Below, piece by piece: positions 6,925 to 15,300 of a DNA stretch of 23,444 nucleotides; position 1 is the first letter of the stretch, and each line of letters begins with the position of its first letter. The notes under the pieces are model-generated. The model was given only the letters and a program-made list of their open reading frames with translations, was not told where the DNA came from and did not search any database. Both the position numbers and the translations under genes were made by a program. The stretch is from a virus: IMG/VR virus record IMGVR_UViG_3300046513_000129, positions 1-23,444 of that record; one strand, given 5' to 3'.

Positions 6925-7584
6925 ATGTCATCTGAAGTCGAAATCTGCAACCTGGCGCTGGCCCACCTGGGCGACAGCGCCACCGTGGCCAGCATCAACC
7001 CACCCGAGGGATCGGCCCAGGCCGAGCACTGCGCGCGCTGGTATCCGATCGCGCGCAACTCGCTGCTGGAAGTGCAGGAATGGGGATTCGCCACCACGCG
7101 CGCGCTGCTGGCGGAAGTCGCAAACACGTTCCCGCAATGGCAGCATGCCTACGCGCGCCCAGCCGACTGCCTGAAGGTGCTGGCCGTCCTGCCGTCGGAC
7201 GCCACCGGCGACCAGGCCAGCAACTACCCGGCCAACTTCTACCCGTCGGTGAACACGCCCGACCGCGCCTTCTACACGCCGCAGGAGTTCACCACCGAGG
7301 TAGACGCAAACGGGAACCAGATCATCCTGACCAACCAGGCCAATGCCCTGATCCGCTATACCCGTTTCGTCACCGACACCAGCAAATTCTCGCCGCTGTT
7401 CACCGACGCGCTGGGCTGGTACCTGTCCAGCTACCTGGCCGGACCGGTGCTCAAGGGCGAAACCGGCATCACGGTCGGGCAAGCCAACCTGAAGATCGCG
7501 CTGGCTATGCTGGCGAATGCCGCGGTGTCCAGCGCCAGCCAGCAGCAGGAAAAGCTGGTGCAGGCCTACCCATGGAGCCGCTGA
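6925..7584 (+). CDS. Tail tubular protein A-like (T7 gp11-like adaptor)
   Basis: This 219-residue protein begins SSEVEICNLALAHLGD, the hallmark of gp11-like proteins that form the adaptor ring between portal and tail nozzle. Other typical features are the YPIARNSLLEVQEWGFA block (about residues 36-52), a Pro/Asp-rich middle, a LIRYTRFVTDTSKFSPLFTD stretch (about 140-160) and a final helix with AQPWSR-like ending (QAYPWSR). CTGGAGAA lies just upstream of the ATG. The stop precedes the gp12-like start by one base, so the two tail proteins are made from a coupled pair, as in T7-like phages. Confidence 0.88.
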   Translation: MSSEVEICNLALAHLGDSATVASINPPEGSAQAEHCARWYPIARNSLLEVQEWGFATTRALLAEVANTFPQWQHAYARPADCLKVLAVLPSDATGDQASNYPANFYPSVNTPDRAFYTPQEFTTEVDANGNQIILTNQANALIRYTRFVTDTSKFSPLFTDALGWYLSSYLAGPVLKGETGITVGQANLKIALAMLANAAVSSASQQQEKLVQAYPWSR

Positions 7585-7585
7585 C

Positions 7586-9649
7586 ATGGGCGCCAATATC
7601 CGCACCTACAAGGCCAGCTTCAATGGCGGCGAACTCACCCCCGAGTTCTTCGGCCAGATCGGCGACGCCAAGTTCCAGACCGGCCTGGCGCTGTGCCGCA
7701 ACTTCGTGGTGAAGCCGCAGGGACCGATCGAGAACCGCGCCGGCTTCGAATTCGTCATCGAGGTGAAGGATTCGAACCTGGCCACGCGCCTGCTGCCGTT
7801 CACCTTCTCGACCACCCAGACCATGGTGCTCGAGGTCGGCGAAGGCTACTTCCGCTTCCACACGATGGGCGCCACGCTGCTGGACGACAGCGGCGAGCCG
7901 TACGAGATCGCCAACCCGTACGCCGTCGAAGACCTGTTCGACATCCACTTCATCCAGTCCGGCGACGTGCTCACGCTGGTGCACCCGAACTACGCGCCGC
8001 GCGAGCTGCGCCGCCTGGGCGCCACCAACTGGCAGCTGGTCTCCATCGCCTTCGTTCCGCCGATCCAGCCGCCCGACGACGTGGTCGCATCGCCCAGCGG
8101 CGTCAGCTCCGCATACGACTATTCGTACGTGGTCACCGCCTTCAGCCTGGACGGCGTCAGCCAGTCGGCGGCCAGCCCGCCGGCAAACTGCACGAACAAC
8201 CTGTTCACCACCGGCACGAAGAATTCGATCTTCTGGAATCGCCCGCCGGGCTCGGTGGAAGGGCAAACCCAGTATGCGGTCTACAAGCGCGTGGGCGGCG
8301 TCTATGGCTACATCGGCCGCACCACCGACATCACCCTGATCGACGACAACATCGCGCCGGACCTGTCGCTGACTCCGCCGAAATACGACACCCTGTTCGA
8401 CTCGGCCGGCAACTACCCGGCGGCGACCAGCTACTACGAGCAGCGCCGCGTGTTCGCCGGTACCGGCAACGACCCCCAGAAGATCCTGATGACGCGGTCG
8501 GGCACTGAATCGGACATGTCCTATTCGCTGCCCACGCGCGACGATGACCGGATTGCCTTCCGCATCGCCGCCCTGCAGGCCAACACGATCCGCCATGTGG
8601 TCCCGCTGTCCGACCTGCTGGTGCTAACCAGCTCGGCCGAATTCCGAGTCACCTCGGTGAACACCGACGCCCTGACTCCGACCAGCATTTCCGTGAAGCC
8701 GCAGTCCTACATCGGCGCCAACAACGTGCAGCCGGTGATCATCAACAAGAACTTGCTGTATGGCGCGGCGCGCGGCGGCCACATGCAGGAGCTGACCTAC
8801 TCGCGCGAAGCGAACGGCTATGTGTCGGGCGACCTGTCGCTGCGTTCCACGCACCTGTTCGACGACTTCGAAATCGCCGACATGGCATACGCCAAGGCGC
8901 CGCTGCCGGTGGTGTGGGTGGTCAGCACCTCTGGCAAGCTCCTGGGCCTGACCTATGTGCCGGAACAGCAGGTCGGCGCCTGGCACCAGCACGACACCGA
9001 CGGCGTGTTCGAATCCTGCGCCGTGGTCGCCGAGAACCGCGAAGACGTGCTGTACGTGGTGGTGCGGCGCGACATCGCCGGCCAGCAGAAACGCTACATC
9101 GAGCGCATGGCCAGCCGCCGGTTCACCGACCTGGCGGACGCCTTCTTCGTCGACAGCGGCGGCACCTACAGCGGGCCGGCCACCACTACGATCAGCAATC
9201 TGGGCTGGCTGGAGGGCAAGACCGTCAGCATCCTGGCCGATGGCGCCGTGCACCCGCCGCGCGTGGTGCAGGCCGGCCAGGTCACCCTGGACAGCCCAGC
9301 CAGTCTGGTGCAGATCGGCTTGCCCATCACGGCCGACGCCGAGACCTTGCCGCTGGCCGCGCAAATCGACACCGGATACGGGCAGGGCCGGGTCAAGAGC
9401 GTGAACAAGGTGTGGATGCGCGTGGTGAACTCCAGCGGCATTTTCGCCGGCCCGAGCACCGACAAGCTGGTGCAGTACAAGCAGCGTACCACTGAGCCGT
9501 ACGGGGCACCGCCGAGCCTGCGCACGGAAGAGATCGAAATCGACGTCAAGCCGGACTGGGGCAACGATGCGTCGATCGTGATACGCCAAACCGATCCGTT
9601 ACCCATCACCATTACTTCCATGACTATGGAAGTGTCTATCGCAAACTAA
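7586..9649 (+). CDS. Tail tubular protein B-like (T7 gp12-like nozzle protein)
   Basis: The product has 687 residues. ATG 7586 is chosen because it has GGAG at 7574-7577 and follows the upstream stop by one base, although the frame is open farther upstream. The N-terminal SFNGGELTPEF and ALCRNFVVKPQGPIENRAGF blocks (about residues 11-55) are typical of podoviral nozzle proteins. A fibronectin-like insertion occupies about 160-270 (YSYVVTAFSLDG, YAVYKRVGGVYGYIGRT). The remainder is beta-propeller-like, with SYYEQRRVFAGT, SSAEFRVTS and GAARGGHMQELTY. It should form the tapered nozzle that carries the receptor-binding spike. No interruption is visible. Confidence 0.9.
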   Translation: MGANIRTYKASFNGGELTPEFFGQIGDAKFQTGLALCRNFVVKPQGPIENRAGFEFVIEVKDSNLATRLLPFTFSTTQTMVLEVGEGYFRFHTMGATLLDDSGEPYEIANPYAVEDLFDIHFIQSGDVLTLVHPNYAPRELRRLGATNWQLVSIAFVPPIQPPDDVVASPSGVSSAYDYSYVVTAFSLDGVSQSAASPPANCTNNLFTTGTKNSIFWNRPPGSVEGQTQYAVYKRVGGVYGYIGRTTDITLIDDNIAPDLSLTPPKYDTLFDSAGNYPAATSYYEQRRVFAGTGNDPQKILMTRSGTESDMSYSLPTRDDDRIAFRIAALQANTIRHVVPLSDLLVLTSSAEFRVTSVNTDALTPTSISVKPQSYIGANNVQPVIINKNLLYGAARGGHMQELTYSREANGYVSGDLSLRSTHLFDDFEIADMAYAKAPLPVVWVVSTSGKLLGLTYVPEQQVGAWHQHDTDGVFESCAVVAENREDVLYVVVRRDIAGQQKRYIERMASRRFTDLADAFFVDSGGTYSGPATTTISNLGWLEGKTVSILADGAVHPPRVVQAGQVTLDSPASLVQIGLPITADAETLPLAAQIDTGYGQGRVKSVNKVWMRVVNSSGIFAGPSTDKLVQYKQRTTEPYGAPPSLRTEEIEIDVKPDWGNDASIVIRQTDPLPITITSMTMEVSIAN

Positions 9650-9663
9650 GGGAGAAAGAAGAC

Positions 9664-10215
9664 ATGGGAATCGCAGCAGGAACCATGGGTCAAGGTGTGC
9701 TGGCGGCGCAGGGTGCCGGCGCAGCCGCTTCGGCGGTCGGCGCCTACTTCAGCGCACGCTCGCAGCAGATCGCGGCGCGCGGCGCGGCCGACATCGCCGA
9801 CATCAACGCGCAGCAATCCGAGCAGGCCGCCCAGCAGGAACTCTACCGCGGCAATGCCGAGGTGGCCGCCGCCACCCAGCGCGCCGGCCAGGTGAAGGGC
9901 GCGCAGCGCGCAGCATTCGCCGCCAACGGTGTCGACCTGGGCGTGGGCAGCGCGGCCGAGGTGCTGACGTCGACCGACATGGCGAAGGAAAACGACATCG
10001 CCACGATCACCGGCAACGCGGTGCGCGCCGCCTGGGGCTACCGCATGCAGGGCACCAACTACAAGAACCAGGCGCTGGCCGCGCGCGCATCGGCCGATTC
10101 CATCAGCCCGTTCATGGCCGGCGCCACGTCACTGCTGGGTAGTGCCAGCCAGATCGCCACCAGCTGGTACGTGCTCAACAAAGCCGGCGCCCTGCCGACC
10201 CCGAAAGGAACTTAA
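9664..10215 (+). CDS. Internal virion protein, T7 gp14-like (ejection protein)
   Basis: This 183-residue protein is almost wholly helical, Ala/Gln-rich, with a Gly/Ala-rich amphipathic N-terminus (about residues 1-30) and another weakly hydrophobic C-terminal segment (about 145-172). The block AAFAANGVDLGVGSAAEVL, then DIATITGNAVRAAWGYRMQG, is the signature of small podoviral internal core proteins. In T7, gp14 inserts into the outer membrane during DNA ejection. GGAGA at 9651-9655 precedes the start by eight bases. It is followed after 3 bp by the transglycosylase-bearing ejection protein and then the giant third one, the expected gp14-gp15-gp16-type triplet. Confidence 0.82.
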   Translation: MGIAAGTMGQGVLAAQGAGAAASAVGAYFSARSQQIAARGAADIADINAQQSEQAAQQELYRGNAEVAAATQRAGQVKGAQRAAFAANGVDLGVGSAAEVLTSTDMAKENDIATITGNAVRAAWGYRMQGTNYKNQALAARASADSISPFMAGATSLLGSASQIATSWYVLNKAGALPTPKGT

Positions 10216-10218
10216 TCC

Positions 10219-12357
10219 ATGCCGACCGTTCCAACCTACAACGGCAGCGGCGTTGCGCCGTCGTCCATGCCCGGCGGCGGCTTCGCTGCCCCACAAGTCG
10301 CCAATGCCCAGCCGCAGCAGCTGCAACAGCTCGGCGACGCCACCACGCGCGCGGGCGCCGGCGCGGCCAACATCATCAGCGACATCCAGATGCAGGCCAA
10401 CCAGGTGCGCGTCGACGCCGCCCTGAACACCGTGCGGCAGCAACAGCTGGCGCTGACCTACGATCCGCAGAACGGCTACCTGTCGAAGAAGGGCGCGGCC
10501 GCGCTCGATCCTGACCCGCTCGACCGCTCCCTGCCGCAGCAGTACAGCGAGCAGCTGACCGACGCCATCAACAAGGCGGCCGAAGGCCTGGGCAACGACG
10601 AGCAGCGCCGCGTGTTCACCCAGCAGGCCGCAGCGCTGCACACCCAGTTCACCGGCGGCGTGGAAAGCCACATGCTGCAGGAGTACCGCACCTTCGGCCT
10701 GGAGACCCAGCAGGGCACCATCAAGTTGGCGGCCGACGCGGCGAAGCTGAACTGGTCCGACCCCGATACGATCGGCGAACAGATCAAGAGCGCCCAGGCG
10801 GCGGTGTGGAAGGCCGGGCAGCTCAGCGGCGAGCCGGGCAACCTGACCAGCGCCAAGATCAAGGAGACCACCAGCGCCATCCATGCCGGCGTGATCCAGG
10901 CGGCGCTCGACAACAACAACCCGGCCTATGCGCTGGGCTACATCGAGTCGAAGAAGGGCGAGATGACCGCCGACGACTTGCTGAAAGCGAACGGGCTGGT
11001 GAAGGCCGACGTGCGCGCGCGCGTGGCCACCGTGACCGCCCAGAACGCGATGACGTCACTGCAGTCGAAGCTGGCGCCGACCGACGCCGAGCAGGTGCTG
11101 GGGATCACCATGCAGACCGAAAGCGGCGGCGACCGTGACGCGCTCGGGCGCTTCGTACCTGGCCAGGGCCGCGCCAAGGGCGCCATGCAGGTGATGGACG
11201 CCACCAACATCGACCCAGGCTATGGCGTGACGCCGGCGAAGGACAACAGCCCTGAAGAGCGCGTGCGCGTCGGGCGCGACTACATGCTGGCCATGGTGAA
11301 GAACTACGGTGGCGACCTGTCGAAGGCCTGGGCCGCATACAACGCCGGGCCCGGTAAAGTCGACGAGGCCATGGCGGAGGCGAAGAAGTCCGGCGGCGAC
11401 TGGCTGGCGCTGATGCCGAAGGAAACCCAGGACTACGTGGCCAAGAACCAGGCCGCCTACCAGAAGTCTGCCGTGGTCGCGATTCCGTCCCAGCAGGATG
11501 TGCATGATGCGATCCGCCAGCAGCTTGGGCCAAACGCCGACCCGAAGGTGCTGGGCGCGGCGCTGGCCGAGGGCACCCGCCTGTACACCGACTTCATCGC
11601 CGACCGCAAGACCCGCGGCGAGAACGCCACCATCCAGGCGCAGCAGTGGCTGGTCCAGAACGGCGGCAACATGTCCGGCATGCCGTCGTCGCTGCTCCAG
11701 CAGGTGACCCAGTACGCGCCCGACAAGGTCGACAACCTGATCGACTTCGGCAAGAAGATCGCCAGTCGCGACAACGTCAAGACCAACATGTCGGCCTATT
11801 ACGACTCGGTGGCCAACGTCGAAGAGCTGGCCAAGATGCCGCAATCCGTGTTCAACGACTTTGTGCAGAAGAACTTTTCCAACGAGGACGGCAAGCACAT
11901 CGCGGCGCTGCGCCAGGCCGAGATCGACGGCGGCGAGAACACGGGCGCAGGTGCGCTGAACCGGCCGGCGCTGAACATGGCGCTGAACAGCCGGCTCGAG
12001 GCGATCGGCATCAATCCGACGCCGAAGAGCCTGGACGAGAAGGCGCGAGTGGGCAGCATTCAGAAGTTCGTCACCGACGGCATCTTCGCGCAGCAGAAGC
12101 AGCTGGGCCGGAAGATGACGGCCGCCGAGGTCAGCGACTTCGTGGACCAGACCATGGCGCGCAACGTCACGTTCCGGAACACCTTCCTGGGCGTCACCAC
12201 CGGCAGCAGTCAAGCCAACCTGATGGCGCTGAAGGTCGGCGACATCCCGAACGAATCCTTGGTGCAGATCCGCGCCGCGCTGGCCCGCCAGGGCAACGCG
12301 CGCCCGACCGATGATCAAATCCTTCGCACTTACTGGACGAGCAAAAATGGCCGATAA
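10219..12357 (+). CDS. Internal virion protein with lytic transglycosylase domain
   Basis: The product has 712 residues. The N-terminal 280 or so residues are helical and Gln/Ala-rich. An SLT-type lytic transglycosylase domain spans about 285-410, with the probable catalytic Glu301 in QTESGGD, then AKGAMQVM (about 320) and AAYNAGPG (about 373). The C-terminal 300 residues are helical with no recognised domain. In podoviruses such a protein is ejected with the DNA and opens peptidoglycan in the periplasm. In T7 the activity sits on the largest protein (gp16), whereas here it sits on the middle one. GAAAGGA (10203-10209) precedes the start, and the stop overlaps the next gene by 11 bases. Confidence 0.88.
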   Translation: MPTVPTYNGSGVAPSSMPGGGFAAPQVANAQPQQLQQLGDATTRAGAGAANIISDIQMQANQVRVDAALNTVRQQQLALTYDPQNGYLSKKGAAALDPDPLDRSLPQQYSEQLTDAINKAAEGLGNDEQRRVFTQQAAALHTQFTGGVESHMLQEYRTFGLETQQGTIKLAADAAKLNWSDPDTIGEQIKSAQAAVWKAGQLSGEPGNLTSAKIKETTSAIHAGVIQAALDNNNPAYALGYIESKKGEMTADDLLKANGLVKADVRARVATVTAQNAMTSLQSKLAPTDAEQVLGITMQTESGGDRDALGRFVPGQGRAKGAMQVMDATNIDPGYGVTPAKDNSPEERVRVGRDYMLAMVKNYGGDLSKAWAAYNAGPGKVDEAMAEAKKSGGDWLALMPKETQDYVAKNQAAYQKSAVVAIPSQQDVHDAIRQQLGPNADPKVLGAALAEGTRLYTDFIADRKTRGENATIQAQQWLVQNGGNMSGMPSSLLQQVTQYAPDKVDNLIDFGKKIASRDNVKTNMSAYYDSVANVEELAKMPQSVFNDFVQKNFSNEDGKHIAALRQAEIDGGENTGAGALNRPALNMALNSRLEAIGINPTPKSLDEKARVGSIQKFVTDGIFAQQKQLGRKMTAAEVSDFVDQTMARNVTFRNTFLGVTTGSSQANLMALKVGDIPNESLVQIRAALARQGNARPTDDQILRTYWTSKNGR

Positions 12358-15300
12358 CGACACCTCGATCTATGACACCGCCGCCGCCGTGGTGATGCAT
12401 CAGGACAAACAGAGCACCGCGCAGCAGGTCCGCAACAACATGCAGTTCGCGGTTGGCACCAGTGCCGACCAGGCAGCCGAGTACCAGCACCTGGCCAAGT
12501 ATGTCGGCGTGGCGCCCGAGACAGTGCAGGCCCAGCCCGACGTGGTGCGCCAGCAAGCCGCCCTGAAGGGGCTGAACACGGACACGATGGTGAACGACCA
12601 GCCGGTGCTGGCCAAGTACCTGACCGACCCGAACAACACGGCCAAGTCGCACGACGATATCGCGCCGCTGGCATCCGTCGAGCAGGCGGCCAAGAACCTG
12701 CCCGGTCCGGCGCCGGCGGCGCAAGCGCCCAGCTTTGGCGACACCCTGACCGGCCTGCCGATGAACTTCATGCAGGGTCTGGGCGGCGCCTTCAACAAGG
12801 CCGCCACTAGCGTGAACATCGTGGCTGGCGCCTTCCCGACGATCTACGACAAGGTGGCCAGCCTGTACACCGGCAAGCAGACCACCTCAGCCAGCGACTG
12901 GTGGTTCCGCAAGATGGTCGACCCGCTGACGCATGACGCGCCCGCCTTCCAGGTGGCGCCGGACGCGCCCTTCGCATCGAAGGCGGCGCAGACCCTGGGC
13001 AACCTCACCGGCATGATGTCCCAGATTGTGCTGACCGGCAGCGGCGGCACCGCGTCGACCGCCGGCACCACCACCGCCGAGGTGGTCGGCAACCAGATGG
13101 CGCACGGCGCCAAGAGCATGGCATTCCCGGCTATGACCGACGCGGTGGACACCGGTCGCAAGGTGTACCAGGAAACCGGCGACGCCCAGCAGGCAATCCG
13201 CGCCGCACAGGCGCAGTACGCCACGTCGACCCTGGGCGGCGTCATGCCGCTGTCGGCGCCCGGCGGCCTGGCCACGCGCGCGCTGGGCGGCTTCGCGTCC
13301 GGTCTCGCCGCCGGCGAGGTATCGCGCCAGGGCATGAACCTGGCCCTGCCCGATTCCATGAACCAGCCTTTCGACATCGAAGGCGCTCTGCTGGCCGGCC
13401 TGTCCGGTTCGCTGCTAGGCACGGTGATGGGCCCGCGCCCCGAACCGTCCTATCATGAGGCCATCCGCCAGTTTTATACTGACTCGACGAAGGCCGAAGC
13501 CGCCGAGCAGGGCATGGCCGCGCTGCAGAAGCTGGGCGAGGCCGCTACCGCCAGCAAGACGCGCGGGCGCGATCGGGAGGCCTTCAAGGAATTCGTGCGC
13601 AGCGCCACCGAGAACGGCCAGCTGCAGGACGTCTATGTCGACGCCAACAAGTTCACAGAGGTGCTGAACCAGGCCGGCGTCGGTCTGCCCGAACTCCAGC
13701 GCCTGATGCCCGAGGTAGCCGCCCAGCTGCACGAGGCCGGCGAGACCAAAGGCGACATCCGGATCCCGGTGGAAGACTACGCCACCCACATCGCCGGCGG
13801 GAAGCTGGACCAGGCGATTCTGCCGCACCTGAAGGTCGAGCCCGACGGCTTCACCTACGACCAGGCGCAGCAGTTCTATCAGGGCCAGCACGCCGACCTG
13901 AAGGCGCAGGCCGAGAAGATCCTGGCCATGAAGACCGCCGACGATGCTGCCCAAACCGAGGCCAAGGAAATTCACGACCGCGTGCTGGACCAGCTCAACG
14001 CCACGGGCCGGTTCCGTCCGGAGGTGAATAACGCCTACGCCGCCCTGACCCGCGACTTCTACGTGACGATGGCTGACCGGACCGGCAGTACCCCGGCGGA
14101 ACTGTTCGCAAAGCATCCGGTCAATATCGTCAGCGAACCGATTACCAGTGCCGCAGCCCTCGATCATGTTGCCCCGGCAGATGGTTCGTTTGGCATCGGC
14201 AGCGTGAAATCTGGCGGAGCGAAGGCCAAACGGAGCGATGAGGCAGCAAAGCTGGTGGACCGGGCGACCGCGCCGGCTGTCGAGACGGCAGTCGAACCGG
14301 CTGGCGGTGGCGCGCGCGGCGGCTTCTCCCCTGAATCGAACACGGTGTCGCTGCTGCGCAAAGCGGACCTGTCGACCTACCTTCACGAATCGGGCCACTT
14401 TTACCTGGAGGTGATGCACGACATCGCCAGCGCGGCGGACGCGCCGCAGCAGGTACGCGACGACTTCGACACGCTGCTGAAATCGTTCGGCATCGAGGGC
14501 GACAGCGCCGAGCAGCGCCTGGCGGACTGGACCGGACGAACCTTGGACCAGAAGCGGGCCGGCCACGAGCAGTTTGCCCGTAGCTTCGAGGCCTACCTGC
14601 TAGAAGGAAAAGCACCCACGCTCGAGCTGCAAAGCCTCTTCTCGCGTTTCCGCTCGTGGCTTGTCGCGATCTACCATTCCCTGAAAAGCCTGAACGTCGA
14701 GCTGACGGACGAGGTGCGCGGCGTGATGGACCGGCTGGTTGCAACCGACGACGCGATCCGCTACACCGAGCAGGCGCGTGGCTACTTGCCCGTGCACGTC
14801 GAGGGCACTGCCGAAGAGGTGGCGGCCTACCGGGCCATGGGCAAGGAAGCGACCGACAAGGCCGTGGCCGAGATGGACGCGCGCAGCCTGCGCGACATGC
14901 AGTGGGCCAGCAACGCGAAGGCCAAGGCGCTGCGCGAGCTGCAGAAGCAGGCCGACACCCAGCGCAAGGCAATCCGCGACGAGGTCACGCGCGAGATGGA
15001 AGCCGAGCCCGTCCGCCAGGCGGAAGCCTACCTGAAGCGCCCGAACGGCACCGACCCTGCGCCGGCCGCCGAGGTGCGCGAGTGGGAGGGTCGCCGCGAC
15101 GCTGAACAATCCCAGCTGCAGAATGAGGTGAAGGGCAAGTATCTGGCCAGCGAGGAAGGCGCCGCCACGAAGGGGCTGAAGCGCGGCCAGTTTCTGGCGA
15201 AGAACAAGCGCGCGATCGCCAACGAGGCCGAGCGCCGGCTGATCGAGTGGGAGCAGCAGAACCCGCGCCCGAGCCGCGGCGATCCCGGCATCGACATCGT

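Noticed and set aside
174-9790. N-terminal similarity between the protein at 174-497 and the gp14-like protein at 9664-10215
   Set aside because: Both start MGI and are Ala/Gly/Ser-rich, but the match is low-complexity and does not continue, so no duplication is claimed.
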